From: Ciceribacter sichuanensis
Lineage (GTDB): Bacteria; Pseudomonadota; Alphaproteobacteria; Rhizobiales; Rhizobiaceae
Assembly (NCBI RefSeq): GCF_024055605.1
Contig: NZ_JAMXLX010000001.1
Span: forward strand, 1,116,001-1,180,000
Reading direction: 5' to 3'
Length of the DNA: 64,000 nt
Both the position numbers and the translations under genes were made by a program. A model generated the notes under the pieces. That model was not told the origin of the DNA and did no database searches. It saw only the letters and a program-made list of their open reading frames with translations. This document shows, piece after piece, positions 7,626 through 17,967 of the stretch; position 1 is the stretch's first letter; each line of letters begins with the position of its first letter.

Positions 7626-9485
7626 ATGGAACTGACGACAAGCCGCACCGATCCCCTGTTCGACCGCGAGGGCGCGAGAAATCCGCTTTCCGTCCTGAAG
7701 CAGGTGTACGGCTATCCGGCTTTCCGTGGCAAGCAGGCCGATGTCGTGGCCCAGGTCGTTGCAGGTGGCGATGCGGTGGTTCTGTTTCCGACCGGTGCGG
7801 GAAAGTCCCTGTGTTTTCAGGTGCCGGCCCTCTGTCGCGATGGCGTCGGTCTCGTCGTGTCGCCGCTGATAGCCCTGATGCGCGATCAGGTGGAGGCGCT
7901 GAAACAGCTCGGCGTGCGGGCCGCTGCACTGAATTCCTCGCTGGGACGTGATGAATTTGTCGACCTCCGCCGTTCGCTGGATCGCGGTGAACTGGATTTC
8001 CTCTATGTCACCCCGGAACGGATCGTCACACCTGCCTTCAGGGAGATGATCGGCAATACGAAGATTGCGCTGATCGCCATCGACGAAGCCCATTGCGTGT
8101 CCCAGTGGGGACATGACTTCAGACCGGAATACCGCGATCTCGGACGGTTGGCGCAAGAGTATCCTGGCGTGCCGCGCATGGCGCTGACCGCGACTGCCGA
8201 TCCGCACACGCGCGAGGATATTATTGCAAGGCTCGGGCTTGAGGACGCCACGGTCTTCACCACATCCTTCGACCGCCCGAACATTGCCTATGAGATTGTG
8301 GAACGTGACCAGCCGCGCCAGCAACTGCTTAGTTTCCTTTCAAGGCACGAAGGTGAGAGCGGCATCGTCTATTGCCTGTCGCGCGCCAAGGTCGAGGAAA
8401 CCTCCGAATGGCTGAACACCCAGGGGATACGTTCGCTTCCCTATCATGCGGGCATGGAGCGAGAACTTCGCGATGCCCATCAGGATGCCTTTCTGAAGGA
8501 AGAGAGCCTCTGCCTCGTTGCGACCGTTGCCTTCGGCATGGGCATAGACAAGCCGAACGTCCGCTATGTCGCCCATCTCGACCTGCCGGGCTCCGTCGAG
8601 GCCTATTATCAGGAGACCGGTCGCGCCGGGCGCGACGGCCTGCCATCGGAAGTCTGGATGGCCTACGGCATGGCCGACGTCATCCAGCGTGGCCGGATGA
8701 TCGACGGCGGCAATGCCGGCGACGACATTAAGCGCGTGGAGCGCGCCAAGCTGAACGCGCTGCTCGCGATCTGTGAAACGGCCGGCTGCCGCAGGCAGGC
8801 AATCCTCGCCCATTTCGGCGAGACGCATCCCGGCAATTGCGGCAACTGCGATACCTGCCTGAAACCGGTCGAGACCTGGGATGGAACGGAAGCGGCGATC
8901 AAGGCGCTGGCTGCGGTCTATCGCACGGGCGAACGCTTCGGCACCGGACACCTGATAGATGTGCTGACCGGCAACGAGAATGAGAGAACGATACGCTTCG
9001 GTCATGTCGACATGCCGGTGTTCGGCGCGGGCCGTGACCTGCCGACAAGGACATGGCAGTCCGTCTACCGGCAGCTGCTTGCCGCTGGCTTAGTGCGCGT
9101 CGATCATGAGGCTTTCGGTGCGTTGAAGCTCGAACCGGAGGCCCGCGCGGTCTTCCGGCACGAACGTCAGGTCCTGTTCCGCAAGGACCGTCCGACAAAG
9201 GGCAAGGCCGCAAAGAACGCCGGCGCGCGCGCGGCCAATGCGAGGAATGCTCTCGAAGGGGCCGATATGGAGCTTTTCGAGGCTCTGCGCGCCACCCGAA
9301 TGGAGATCGCCAAGGCGCTTTCCGTTCCACCCTACGTCGTCTTCCCTGATACGACGCTTATTGCCTTTGCCACGGAACGGCCGACCAGCCGCGATGCGCT
9401 GCTCGGTATTTCTGGCGTCGGGCAAGCGAAGCTGGAGCGATACGGTGACAATTTTCTGGCCGTCATCCGCTCGCATCAGCGGTAG
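7626..9485 (+). CDS. recQ: ATP-dependent DNA helicase RecQ
   Basis: A 619-residue superfamily 2 3'-5' helicase used in recombination and replication repair. Walker A PTGAGKS is at residues 55-61 and the DEAH box with the RecQ-specific [13 protein letters not shown] loop is at about 153-170. [10 protein letters not shown] of motif VI follows. The zinc-binding cysteines (C of ICETAGC, then CGNCDTC) are at about 382-411, and a C-terminal HRDC domain at about 545-615 ends in [15 protein letters not shown] basic linker ([17 protein letters not shown]) separates the winged-helix and HRDC parts. The start is the ATG at 7626. The gene is divergent from sthA and convergent with radC. Confidence 0.96.
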   Translation: MELTTSRTDPLFDREGARNPLSVLKQVYGYPAFRGKQADVVAQVVAGGDAVVLFPTGAGKSLCFQVPALCRDGVGLVVSPLIALMRDQVEALKQLGVRAAALNSSLGRDEFVDLRRSLDRGELDFLYVTPERIVTPAFREMIGNTKIALIAIDEAHCVSQWGHDFRPEYRDLGRLAQEYPGVPRMALTATADPHTREDIIARLGLEDATVFTTSFDRPNIAYEIVERDQPRQQLLSFLSRHEGESGIVYCLSRAKVEETSEWLNTQGIRSLPYHAGMERELRDAHQDAFLKEESLCLVATVAFGMGIDKPNVRYVAHLDLPGSVEAYYQETGRAGRDGLPSEVWMAYGMADVIQRGRMIDGGNAGDDIKRVERAKLNALLAICETAGCRRQAILAHFGETHPGNCGNCDTCLKPVETWDGTEAAIKALAAVYRTGERFGTGHLIDVLTGNENERTIRFGHVDMPVFGAGRDLPTRTWQSVYRQLLAAGLVRVDHEAFGALKLEPEARAVFRHERQVLFRKDRPTKGKAAKNAGARAANARNALEGADMELFEALRATRMEIAKALSVPPYVVFPDTTLIAFATERPTSRDALLGISGVGQAKLERYGDNFLAVIRSHQR

Positions 9486-9516
9486 GAAGTTCTGCTGGCC
9501 AACGTCGCCGGAGCGA

Positions 9517-10365
9517 TCAGATGAGCCTCAGGCCCTTGAGGCTCGCATGGCCGTCACGGCCAATGATGATGTGATCGTGAACGGTGATGCCGAGCGGCTT
9601 CGCCGTGTCGATGATCAGCTTCGTCATATCGATATCGGCGCGCGAAGGGGTCGGGTCACCACTTGGATGATTGTGGACTAAAATAAGGGCGGTGGCGGAG
9701 AGTTCCAGGGCCCGTTTCACCACTTCGCGGGGATAGACAGGCGTGTGGTCGACGGTGCCGCGACCCTGCACCTCGTCGGCAATCAGCGCATTGCGCTTGT
9801 CGAGGAAGAGAATGCGAAACTGTTCCGTCGTCTCGTAGGCCATGGCCGAATGGCAATAGTCGATGACCGACGACCAGGACGCCAGCACCTGCTTGCCGCG
9901 CAATTCGCTCTTCAGCATGCGTTGGGCGACGGTGGCGATCAGCTTGAGGTCGTGGGCTACGGTTTCGCCGATGCCCTTGACTTCCTGCAGGAGGGCGGGC
10001 GAGGCACCGAGCACGCCGGCAAGCGAGCCGAAGCGTGCGATCAGCGCCTTGGCGATCGGCTTGGTGTCGCGGCGGGGAATGAGCCGGAAGAGCAATAATT
10101 CGAGAATTTCGTAATCGGCGAGTGCGCCGTCGCCGCCGTCCCGGAAGCGGGCGCGAAGCCGATCGCGATGGCCGTGATAATGGGCTTCCGCCGTTTCGAC
10201 GACTTCGCTGACCGGCGTGCGTTTCTTCAGATTGCCTGTCTTCGCTGTCTGTTCCGCAAAGAAACCGCGCTCGTCGGGAATCTCGGCCGTATCCTCGTCC
10301 GATCCGCTTTCTGTCGCGGCGGAAATATCGATGTCCGGCAGGTCAGAAAGCGGGGGGCGGGCCAT
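9517..10365 (-). CDS. radC: RadC family protein with JAB/MPN domain
   Basis: A 282-residue protein. An extended N-terminus of about 60 residues is rich in acidic and polar residues. A helix-hairpin-helix region with [11 protein letters not shown] sits near residue 135, followed by the JAMM metal-binding motif HNHPSG at 231-236 with DPTPSRAD after it. The family is widely named for DNA repair, but a direct repair role is disputed. Its start is only 3 nt after the map stop, so radC is probably co-transcribed with map and sfsA. It converges on recQ. Confidence 0.92.
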   Translation of the reverse strand: MARPPLSDLPDIDISAATESGSDEDTAEIPDERGFFAEQTAKTGNLKKRTPVSEVVETAEAHYHGHRDRLRARFRDGGDGALADYEILELLLFRLIPRRDTKPIAKALIARFGSLAGVLGASPALLQEVKGIGETVAHDLKLIATVAQRMLKSELRGKQVLASWSSVIDYCHSAMAYETTEQFRILFLDKRNALIADEVQGRGTVDHTPVYPREVVKRALELSATALILVHNHPSGDPTPSRADIDMTKLIIDTAKPLGITVHDHIIIGRDGHASLKGLRLI

Positions 10366-10368
10366 GAA

Positions 10369-11205
10369 TCAGCCTTTGAGAGGCGGAAGACCGGGACGGT
10401 CAAGGCCGCCGGGTGAGAGCGTGAAGATTTCACAGCCTGTTGCCGTAACACCGACGGCGTGTTCGTACTGCGCCGTGAGCGACCGGTCTCGCGTGACGGC
10501 CGTCCAGCCATCGGCAAGCACCTTCACATGCGGCCGGCCGAGATTGATCATCGGCTCGATGGTGAAGATCATGCCCTCGCGCAGCTCCGGTCCCTCGTTG
10601 GAGCGACCGTAATGCAGGATGTTGGGACTGTCGTGGAAGAGCTTGCCGACGCCATGACCGCAGAAATCCCGCACCACGGTGCAGCGTTCTGCCTCGGCAT
10701 AGGTCTGGATCGCTTCGCCGATGGCGCCGGTGCGTACGCCCGGACGGACCACGGCGATGCCGCGCATCAGGCATTCATAGGTGACCTCGAGTAGCCGCTC
10801 GGCAGCGCGCTTGATTTCACCGACGGGATACATGCGGCTGGAATCGCCATGCCAGCCGTCAACGACATAGGTCACGTCGATATTGACGATATCACCTTCG
10901 CGCAGTGGCTTGTCGTTGGGAATGCCGTGACAGACGACGTGGTTGATGGAGGTGCAGACGGACTTGGTGTAGCCCCGGTAGTTCAGCGTCGCGGGCAGGG
11001 CGCCGTTGTCCTTGCCGAACTCGAAAACGAAGCGGTCGATCGCGTCGGTCGTTATGCCCGGCTTCACGATGGCGGCCAATTCGTCAAGACAGCGGGCCGT
11101 CACCTGGCATGCTTTGCGCATCCCGGCGAAGTCTTCCTGACTGTAGAGCCTGATTGCCCCGGTATTCTTGAGCGGCGCGGTTGCCGCATCGACATAGGTC
11201 ACCAT
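10369..11205 (-). CDS. map: Methionine aminopeptidase, type I
   Basis: A 278-residue cytosolic enzyme that removes the initiator methionine from nascent proteins. The five metal ligands are visible: D110 (NIDVTY), D121 (HGDSSR), H184 (CGHGVG), E217 (IEPMIN) and E248 (YEHAV), with the substrate-contacting H93. The length is slightly above the ~264 residues of E. coli Map because of an N-terminal extension of about 15 residues. It sits between sfsA (38 nt upstream) and radC (3 nt downstream) in one probable operon. The start is the ATG at 11203-11205. Confidence 0.96.
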   Translation of the reverse strand: MVTYVDAATAPLKNTGAIRLYSQEDFAGMRKACQVTARCLDELAAIVKPGITTDAIDRFVFEFGKDNGALPATLNYRGYTKSVCTSINHVVCHGIPNDKPLREGDIVNIDVTYVVDGWHGDSSRMYPVGEIKRAAERLLEVTYECLMRGIAVVRPGVRTGAIGEAIQTYAEAERCTVVRDFCGHGVGKLFHDSPNILHYGRSNEGPELREGMIFTIEPMINLGRPHVKVLADGWTAVTRDRSLTAQYEHAVGVTATGCEIFTLSPGGLDRPGLPPLKG

Positions 11206-11243
11206 TCACATGCTTTCGGTCTGGTCTGCGATTTCCCTTAAAG

Positions 11244-11963
11244 TCATAAAACAGCAAGGACCGGTTCGTCTATCTCGATCAACCCTGAGGGTGTGATTTC
11301 CGCAGGCGATACGGCACATTTTACCGCATAAGCCTCCACTCCGCGAGCGCTGGCCTCGGCAAAGGCCGCTGCATAGACAGGATCGAGATCGCCGGAAAGC
11401 CGGAAGCGGTCGCAATCGTCGCGCTGGATGAGGAAGACCATGGCGGCCCGGTGACCGGCCTCGACCATATCTGCCATCTCCCGCAGATGCTTGGCGCCGC
11501 GCGCGGTGACCGTATCCGGAAATTCCGCAAGACCGGCGCTGCGGGTGAAGTGCACGTTCTTTACCTCGACATAAAGATCCGGCCGGTCTGGTCCGCTGAG
11601 CAGGATATCGATCCGTGAATTGCGGCCATAACGCTGCTCGCGGCGAAGCACGGGATAGCTGCCGAAATCCCCGACGATGCCGGCGAGAATGGCCTCCTCG
11701 GCCAGTCGGTTCGGCAGCGCCGTATTGACTCCGACGACCGCGGCTTCCACCTCGACCAGTTCCATCGCGTGGCGATATTTGCGGTTCGGATTGTCATGCT
11801 CCGAAAGCCAGATCCGCGAACCGGGCGTGGTGAGGCCGAGCATGGATCCGGTGTTTGGGCAGAAGCCGGTGATCTCTCGGCCATCCTCCAGAACGGCGTC
11901 GAACAGGAAGCGCTTGTATCGCTGGATCAGACGGGCAGGGACGAGGGGCGGATCGAAGAGCAT
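11244..11963 (-). CDS. sfsA: SfsA (sugar fermentation stimulation) family protein
   Basis: A 239-residue protein with the family hallmarks GFCPNTGSM near residue 33, [16 protein letters not shown] near 58-73, and [21 protein letters not shown] in the second half, the last resembling a PD-(D/E)xK nuclease core. E. coli SfsA was named as a regulator of maltose genes and as a DNA-binding protein; the biochemical activity is not settled. It is first in the sfsA-map-radC run. The start is the ATG at 11961-11963. Confidence 0.92.
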   Translation of the reverse strand: MLFDPPLVPARLIQRYKRFLFDAVLEDGREITGFCPNTGSMLGLTTPGSRIWLSEHDNPNRKYRHAMELVEVEAAVVGVNTALPNRLAEEAILAGIVGDFGSYPVLRREQRYGRNSRIDILLSGPDRPDLYVEVKNVHFTRSAGLAEFPDTVTARGAKHLREMADMVEAGHRAAMVFLIQRDDCDRFRLSGDLDPVYAAAFAEASARGVEAYAVKCAVSPAEITPSGLIEIDEPVLAVL

Positions 11964-12051
11964 GGGAGGATGTAGCGCTTTGCGGCAGTCGCCGCAAACC
12001 TTGCGACAACAGGATAAGGAACAGGATTGCTGTTAAACTTGCCCTTGAACT

Positions 12052-13899
12052 TCAGACCCGCGCCAGAACGTAGGTTCCGGGAGCATCCGAAATGGCGTTC
12101 AGCGCACCGCCGCCTGGTTTGCGGGCGGGCACGCGTTCGCTGTCGAGCGCCTCGATCCAGGCATGCCAGTGGGGCCACCATGAGCCAGCGGTTTCCTTCG
12201 CATTCGCGGCCCAATCCTCATAGGAACCGACGGGAGCGCCGTTCGTCCAGTACTGGTATTTCACCTTGTCGGGCGGATTGACCACGCCGGCGATGTGGCC
12301 GGAACCGCTCAGCACGTATTCGACCGGGCCGCCAAACAGCGCGCTGCCGACGAAAACCGACTTGGCGGGCGCGATGTGATCCTCGCGAGTGGCGAGATTA
12401 TAGACCGGGATCGTCACGTCCTTTAAAGACAAGGTCTTGCCGGCGAGTTGCATCCGGCCCTCGCTCAGATTGTTGTTGAGGTAGCAGTTGCGCAGATAGA
12501 AGGAATGGTTCGCCGCCGCCATGCGAGTGGAATCGGAATTCCAGTAGAGCAGGTCGAAGGGCATTGGGTCCTGGCCCTTCAGGTAGCTGTTGACGAAGTA
12601 TGGCCAGATGAGTTCGGAGGCGCGCAACATGTTGAACGCTGCCGCCATCTTCGAGCCGTCGAGATAACCGGTTTGGCGCATGCGCTCTTCCAGTCCGCCA
12701 ATCTGTGCTTCATCGACGAAGACCTTGAGGTCGCCCGCATAGGTAAAGTCGACCTGTGTGGTGAAGAAGGTCGCACTTGCGATGCGACGGTCCTTCTGCC
12801 GGGCATGCAAAGCAAGAGCTGCGGCCAGCAGCGTACCGCCCACGCAGTAGCCGATGGCGTTCACCTCCCGCTCGCCGGTGGCCTTCTCGACTGTATCGAG
12901 CGCGAAGTCGATCCCTTCATGAATATAGGATTCCCAGCCCTTGTCGGCATGACGCTCGTCCGGATTGACCCAGGAAATTACGAACACGGTGTGCCCCTGA
13001 GCCACACACCATTTGATGAAGGATTTCTGCGGGTTGAGGTCAAGAATATAGAACTTGTTGATCCATGGCGGAACGATCAGCAGTGGCCGCTTGAGGACGG
13101 TCTCGGTCGAGGGTTCGTACTGGATCACTTCGCAGATGTCGCTCTGCGCGATCACCTTTCCGGGCGTGACTGCCATGTTTTCGCCGACAGCGAATTTGCT
13201 GGTGTCGGTGTGGCGCAGTCGAAGCTCTCCGCGTCCGGCGGCGATGTCTTCCGCCAGCATCTGCATGCCCTTGACGAGATTGGCGCCGTGGCTCGCGACC
13301 GTCTCCCGGTAGAGTTGCGGATTGGTGACGACGAAATTGGTCGGTGAAAGCGCCGCCGTGATCTGGCGAACGTAGAAGGCCGCTTTGTGGCGGGTGTGTT
13401 CGTCCAGTCCCTCCGCCTCGTTGACCAGCTTTTCCGCCCAGTCGCTGAGGATGACATAGGCCTGCCGCAGAAAATCGAAGAACGGGTTGCGCTGCCAGTC
13501 CTCGTCGGTGAAACGCTTGTCCTTGATCGGCGGTTCGGGCGGCAGGTCGCTGGCGGCTCCCGAGAATCGCGAAAGCGTGCGCGACCACATGGTGAAGACA
13601 CTGGCCATAAGATGGGTCTGCGCCTCGAGCGTGCGCTTCGGGTCGGCCATCCAGTATTCGGTGACCTTCGACATCGTCTTGACGAGTTCGGTCATCGGTT
13701 CCGAAACCGGATCGACAATCTCGCCACGTTCGCGCGGCGCAAGCCAGGTAGACGCGGCTTTCCCGAGGTTTTCCATCGCCCGCGCGACGTTGACGGCGAG
13801 CGTTTCTGGATCCCTGACGATGTATGGCTCGATCAGCTTGGGGTCGAAGCCAGCCGTTCCCGAACCATTCTGTCGCGCGTCTTCGCGTTCGCTGCTCAA
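12052..13899 (-). CDS. phaC: Class I poly(3-hydroxyalkanoate) synthase
   Basis: A polymerase of about 615 residues that joins 3-hydroxyacyl-CoA into polyhydroxybutyrate on intracellular granules. The lipase-like box GYCVGG carries the nucleophilic cysteine at about residue 352. The catalytic Asp lies in REDHIAP and the His in SGSGHIAGVVNPP. LLIVPPWINKFYILDL is the conserved core entry. I chose the TTG at 13897-13899 because GGGGAGGA precedes it by 5-6 nt; the ATG at 13945-13947, 16 codons upstream, has no properly spaced ribosome site and adds a very basic leader. The gene is alone on its strand and diverges from a lipoprotein gene. A phasin lies 23 kb away. Confidence 0.93.
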   Translation of the reverse strand: MSSEREDARQNGSGTAGFDPKLIEPYIVRDPETLAVNVARAMENLGKAASTWLAPRERGEIVDPVSEPMTELVKTMSKVTEYWMADPKRTLEAQTHLMASVFTMWSRTLSRFSGAASDLPPEPPIKDKRFTDEDWQRNPFFDFLRQAYVILSDWAEKLVNEAEGLDEHTRHKAAFYVRQITAALSPTNFVVTNPQLYRETVASHGANLVKGMQMLAEDIAAGRGELRLRHTDTSKFAVGENMAVTPGKVIAQSDICEVIQYEPSTETVLKRPLLIVPPWINKFYILDLNPQKSFIKWCVAQGHTVFVISWVNPDERHADKGWESYIHEGIDFALDTVEKATGEREVNAIGYCVGGTLLAAALALHARQKDRRIASATFFTTQVDFTYAGDLKVFVDEAQIGGLEERMRQTGYLDGSKMAAAFNMLRASELIWPYFVNSYLKGQDPMPFDLLYWNSDSTRMAAANHSFYLRNCYLNNNLSEGRMQLAGKTLSLKDVTIPVYNLATREDHIAPAKSVFVGSALFGGPVEYVLSGSGHIAGVVNPPDKVKYQYWTNGAPVGSYEDWAANAKETAGSWWPHWHAWIEALDSERVPARKPGGGALNAISDAPGTYVLARV

Positions 13900-14056
13900 G
13901 CCGTCCTCCCCAGGATCGTTTTTCCGGCGTCTTTTGTAATTGCACATCCTGCCCGAAAACGACTACAAGTTCCAGCAATACGAAAGCCCGGACTGACAGT
14001 TAAGCAGTCCGCTCTTTCGACCTCAACCGAACCACGACCGGCAGCGGATACCGATA

Positions 14057-14464
14057 ATGATCGACAGCACTTGGACAAACGGAATGGCAGCGCGTCTCGG
14101 GCTTGGTGCCGCCGCCGCGATTCTCCTGTTGTCCGGTTGCACGTCGACGAAGGATAAGGCCGCCGCTGCCTCGTCCACGCCGGCCTCGCTGGAAGTGACG
14201 GTCGATGATCCGGATGCGCCTGTCGGTCCGACGGTCTCCTCGACCACTCCCGATGGTTATCCGGATTTCTCCGGATCACTGACCGCGGCGAGCGTTCAGA
14301 TGAGCAACGAGGAAGCCGGCGATCTGCAGCGGAAGTTGTCCTCGCTCGGCGCCGCCCGTCGTTCCGGCGCGATCTCGGAAGCCGAATATCAGCGTCGCGT
14401 GCAGGAATTGCGCAAGCTCGCGGCTCAGCACGGCGCCGAGACTCAGGCTCAGATCACCAAATAG
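14057..14464 (+). CDS. Small lipoprotein with C-terminal helical SHOCT-like segment
   Basis: A 135-residue protein with a hydrophobic leader and lipobox LSGC (Cys28), so it is predicted to be lipidated. A low-complexity Ser/Thr/Pro region follows. The C-terminal stretch LQRKLSSLGAARRSGAISEAEYQRRVQELRKLA, given here only by position (about residues 90-122), looks like a short helix-turn-helix of SHOCT type. It diverges from phaC across about 110-160 nt. No enzyme motif is present and no specific function can be named. Confidence 0.7.
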   Translation: MIDSTWTNGMAARLGLGAAAAILLLSGCTSTKDKAAAASSTPASLEVTVDDPDAPVGPTVSSTTPDGYPDFSGSLTAASVQMSNEEAGDLQRKLSSLGAARRSGAISEAEYQRRVQELRKLAAQHGAETQAQITK

Positions 14465-14692
14465 CGCTTGCGTTTCAGGCTGTTTTTAAGCAAAGCAACT
14501 CAAATGCAACCGGCGCCTGTTTCCTGAAGTTTTGTCGGCGGCTTGCGGATTTGCGCCAAAATTTGCCGCTACCGCATTCCATGCATTACACTCGTCCTGT
14601 CCCGGTTTTGCGGTTCGTTGCGGGATGGGCGATGGCCAGAAGAACGAACGCGCCTGTCGCGGCAGAAATCCGCACGGTCCCAGGGGTTGAAG

Positions 14693-15910
14693 ATGGAAGA
14701 GTTTCACAAAGTTCGGCGTTTGCCGCCTTATGTTTTCGAACAGGTCAACCGTTTGAAGGCGAGCGCGCGAGCCGGTGGCGCCGATATCATCGATCTCGGC
14801 ATGGGTAACCCCGATCTTCCGACGCCGAAGGCCATCGTCGACAAGCTCTGCGAGGTGGTCCAGGACCCGCGCACGCACCGTTATTCCTCGTCCAAGGGCA
14901 TCCCCGGCCTTCGCCGCGCCCAGGCTGCCTATTATGCCCGCCGATTCGGCGTGAAGCTCAACCCGGACACCCAGATCGTCGCCACGCTCGGTTCCAAGGA
15001 AGGCTTCGCCAACATGGCGCAGGCGATCACTGCGCCGGGCGATGTGGTGCTTTGCCCCAATCCGACCTATCCGATCCACGCCTTCGGCTTCCTGATGACC
15101 GGCGGCGTGATTCGTTCGATCTCGGTCGAGCCGGACGAAACCTTCTTCCCGCCACTCGAGCGCGCGGTCAAGCACTCGATCCCGAAGCCGCTGGCGCTGA
15201 TCCTCAACTACCCGTCCAACCCGACGGCGCAGGTCGCCTCGCTGGACTTCTACAAGGATGTGATCGCGTTTGCGAAGAAGCACGACATCATTGTCCTGTC
15301 CGATCTCGCTTATTCCGAAATCTACTTCGATGGCCCGCCGCCGCCGTCCGTGCTGGAAGTTCCAGGCGCGATGGATATCGCCGTCGAGTTCACCTCCATG
15401 TCGAAGACCTTCTCCATGCCCGGTTGGCGCATGGGCTTTGCCGTCGGCAACGAGCGTCTGATTTCGGCGCTGACCCGCGTGAAGTCCTACCTTGACTATG
15501 GTGCCTTCACGCCGATCCAGGTGGCCGCGACCCATGCCCTGAATGGCGACGGTTCTGACATCGCGGAAGTTCGCTCCATCTACAAGCGTCGCCGCGACGT
15601 GCTGGTCGAAAGCTTCGGCAAGGCTGGCTTTGAGGTTCCGCCGCCAGCCGCCACCATGTTCGCCTGGGCCAGGATCCCGGAAAAGTTCCGCGCCATGGGG
15701 TCGCTCGAATTCTCCAAGCTGCTCGTCGAGAAGGCCGATATCGCGGTTGCTCCCGGCATTGGCTTTGGCGAGCAGGGCGATGAGTACGTCCGTATCGCAC
15801 TGGTGGAGAATGAGCACCGCATCCGTCAGGCCGCGCGCAATCTGAAGCGCTTCCTCTCGACGGCAGACGATACCATGCATAATGTGATTTCTCTCAACGC
15901 CCACCGTTGA
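14693..15910 (+). CDS. PLP-dependent class I/II aminotransferase, AlaC / LL-DAP aminotransferase-like
   Basis: A 405-residue fold-type I aminotransferase. The substrate loop GMGNPDLPTP, GSKEGFANM, NYPSNPTA and the PLP lysine K238 in SKTFSMPGWRMG are all present. Rhizobial relatives are annotated variously as aspartate aminotransferase, LL-diaminopimelate aminotransferase or AlaC; exact substrate specificity cannot be read from the sequence. The ATG at 14693 follows AGGGGTTGA and gives the family start (MEEFHKVRRLPPY). The frame is open further upstream without a good start. hom follows 62 nt downstream, which suggests an amino-acid biosynthesis operon. Confidence 0.88.
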   Translation: MEEFHKVRRLPPYVFEQVNRLKASARAGGADIIDLGMGNPDLPTPKAIVDKLCEVVQDPRTHRYSSSKGIPGLRRAQAAYYARRFGVKLNPDTQIVATLGSKEGFANMAQAITAPGDVVLCPNPTYPIHAFGFLMTGGVIRSISVEPDETFFPPLERAVKHSIPKPLALILNYPSNPTAQVASLDFYKDVIAFAKKHDIIVLSDLAYSEIYFDGPPPPSVLEVPGAMDIAVEFTSMSKTFSMPGWRMGFAVGNERLISALTRVKSYLDYGAFTPIQVAATHALNGDGSDIAEVRSIYKRRRDVLVESFGKAGFEVPPPAATMFAWARIPEKFRAMGSLEFSKLLVEKADIAVAPGIGFGEQGDEYVRIALVENEHRIRQAARNLKRFLSTADDTMHNVISLNAHR

Positions 15911-15972
15911 GATCCAGGGGCGGCCCGTTCGTGGCCGCCCGACTTCCGAATTCGAAATGTCAGGAAAGAACC

Positions 15973-17292
15973 ATGGCTGATGCCCTGAAAATTGGCATAG
16001 CGGGTCTGGGTACCGTCGGTGCCTCGCTCGTCCGGATCATACAGCAGCGTAGCAACGCGCTTGCGGTTGCCTGCGGTCGAGCGATCACGATTACCGCGGT
16101 TTCCGCTCGCGACCGAAACAAGGATCGCGGCGTCGATCTTTCCGGCATTACCTGGTTCGATGATCCCGTGGCTCTCGCCGAGAACGCCGATATCGACGTT
16201 TTCATTGAACTTGTCGGCGGCGCCGATGGCGCGGCGGACAAGTCCGTGCGTGCCGCACTTGCCCGTGGCGTCCATGTGGTGACCGCAAACAAGGCGTTGC
16301 TCGCCCGTCACGGCGTGGAGTTCGCGCGCCTTGCGGAAGAAAAAGGTCTGCTGATCAACTACGAAGCTGCGGTTGCCGGTGGCATTCCGGTCATCAAGGC
16401 CATGCGCGAAAGCCTGACCGGCAACAATTTTTCGCGCGTCTACGGCATCATGAACGGCACCTGCAACTACATCCTGACACGGATGGAGAAGGAAGGACTT
16501 TCCTTCGAGGCTTGCCTCAAGGAAGCGCAGCGACTGGGCTATGCAGAGGCCGATCCGACCTTCGATATCGAGGGTAACGACACCGCTCACAAGCTTGCCA
16601 TCCTGACGACGCTCGCCTTCGGTTCCGAAATCGCCGCTGACGATATCTATCTGGAAGGCATCAGCAATATTTCGATCGAGGACATCAATGCGGCGGCCGA
16701 ACTTGGCTATCGCATCAAGCTGCTCGGTGTCGCGCAGCGTACCGAAACCGGTATCGAACAGCGCGTCCATCCGACCATGGTGCCGCTCGACTCGGTGATT
16801 GCCCAGGTGGATGGCGTGACCAACGCCGTGGCGCTCGAATCCGATATCCTCGGTGAACTGCTGATGGTCGGCCCCGGTGCCGGCGGCAATGCCACCGCTT
16901 CCGCTGTTCTCGGTGATATCACCGATATCGCCAAGAGCCGTCCGGGCGCCCAGCAGGTGCCGGTGCTCGGCCGTCCCGCAGCTCTTCTGGAGCCCTACCG
17001 CCAGGCGAAGATGAAGAGCCATGAAGGCGGTTACTTCATCCGGCTTTCGGTGGTGGATCGCGCCGGCGTCTTCGCCAGCATTGCGACCAAGATGGCGGAA
17101 AACGGGATTTCGCTTGAGTCGATCGTGCAGCGTTCCCAGCATACGACCGCTGACGCTCCGGTGACGATCGTCCTCGTCACCCATGCGACGATGGAGAATG
17201 CCGTTCGCAAGGCCGTCTCGGCGATCAAGCACGAAGGCTACCTGATCGGCGAACCGCAGGTGATCCGCATCGAACGTCCGAAAACCGCCTGA
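15973..17292 (+). CDS. hom: Homoserine dehydrogenase
   Basis: A 439-residue monofunctional enzyme that reduces aspartate semialdehyde to homoserine, on the way to threonine and methionine. The NAD(P) site GLGTVG is at residues 11-16 and NKALLARHG near 110. The catalytic region GIMNGTCNYIL and EADPTFDIEGNDTAHK are clear. A C-terminal ACT domain (about 350-430, RLSVVDRAGVFASIA) is the likely site of feedback control. The start is the ATG at 15973 after GGAAAGAA. It lies 62 nt downstream of the aminotransferase and ends in a strong terminator. Confidence 0.96.
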   Translation: MADALKIGIAGLGTVGASLVRIIQQRSNALAVACGRAITITAVSARDRNKDRGVDLSGITWFDDPVALAENADIDVFIELVGGADGAADKSVRAALARGVHVVTANKALLARHGVEFARLAEEKGLLINYEAAVAGGIPVIKAMRESLTGNNFSRVYGIMNGTCNYILTRMEKEGLSFEACLKEAQRLGYAEADPTFDIEGNDTAHKLAILTTLAFGSEIAADDIYLEGISNISIEDINAAAELGYRIKLLGVAQRTETGIEQRVHPTMVPLDSVIAQVDGVTNAVALESDILGELLMVGPGAGGNATASAVLGDITDIAKSRPGAQQVPVLGRPAALLEPYRQAKMKSHEGGYFIRLSVVDRAGVFASIATKMAENGISLESIVQRSQHTTADAPVTIVLVTHATMENAVRKAVSAIKHEGYLIGEPQVIRIERPKTA

Positions 17293-17325
17293 GCGAAAGC
17301 GCGGCTTCTCTCAAAAACACCATAA

Positions 17326-17368
17326 CAACGAACCCGCCGCGCTCTGCACGGCGGGTTCGTTGCTTTTG
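17326..17368 (+). terminator. Rho-independent terminator of hom
   Basis: A perfect 14-bp stem, CAACGAACCCGCCG / CGGCGGGTTCGTTG, with a 9-nt loop followed by CTTTT, 34 nt past the hom stop. Confidence 0.88.
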
Positions 17369-17447
17369 GACGGTCCGATCATATCCATAAGTATGAATAT
17401 TTACATATCACATGTAATGAATATGATCGTGGCATTGGATGGAATAA

Positions 17448-17456
17448 TGTTATAAT
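17448..17456 (+). promoter_or_regulatory. Extended -10 promoter of the first mini membrane protein
   Basis: TGTTATAAT is a consensus TG-N-TATAAT extended -10, lying 45 nt upstream of the ATG at 17501, in an AT-rich stretch (about 17385-17460). No clear -35 is seen at 17 bp. Confidence 0.45.
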
Positions 17457-17500
17457 AGTCATCCAGTGGTTGTGCTGGTTCTCAGGGGGGGAGGGCCCTT

Positions 17501-17719
17501 ATGTCCTATGCAGGAATGCCGCCGCAAATAACGGCGATATCTGGCAAGAATACCGGGGTAAAAGGCAAAGACTCAGGTGAAGCTTTTATTGAGGATTGGC
17601 CCGACGATCCGCCATCGGAAAACGACGATTTCGAGGGCGGACGCAACTGGGCAATGATTCTGATCTTCTTGGCGCTGTCGGTGCTGCCGTTGATCGGCCT
17701 CGCTTTACTGATTTTCTGA
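17501..17719 (+). CDS. Small single-pass membrane protein, paralogue A
   Basis: A 72-residue protein with a polar, acidic N-terminal half and one C-terminal transmembrane helix (about 50-71). The block NDDFEGGRNWAMILIF at the membrane boundary recurs as DDDFEGIRNWAIILLF in the gene at 17968, so the two are paralogues. A GGGGGGAGGG ribosome site precedes the ATG. The orientation (acidic N-terminus, helix at the very C-terminus) resembles a tail-anchored protein. I recognise no family. It lies in an AT-rich pocket between hom and recJ. Confidence 0.6.
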   Translation: MSYAGMPPQITAISGKNTGVKGKDSGEAFIEDWPDDPPSENDDFEGGRNWAMILIFLALSVLPLIGLALLIF

Positions 17720-17967
17720 TCCGGAGCGAATCGCTCAAAGCTGTCGTCCTGAAATTTGCACAGACAGATTAACTTGCTTGTTTTGCAATGCAAAAAATGG
17801 GAGGTAGTTGGTCTTTGTTTTTATGCTGCATTGCAGTATAAATTGCTTATATCTGAGTATATTTTCATTTTTTTGTAAAATGCGCCGCGAGGGCTCTCGC
17901 ATATTTCTGCAGAGCAGCGTAGATTTTATTCATTCCGATGATTTAGGGGTCTTGGGAGGAGCCTTGA

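Noticed and set aside
6181..7635. 484-codon open frame on the plus strand opposite sthA
   Set aside because: It is the antisense reflection of a high-GC coding gene. It has no ribosome site and no recognisable domain, while the minus strand encodes a complete flavoprotein.
14486..17232. Long minus-strand frames opposite the aminotransferase and hom
   Set aside because: Mirror-image frames of two complete enzymes; composition only.
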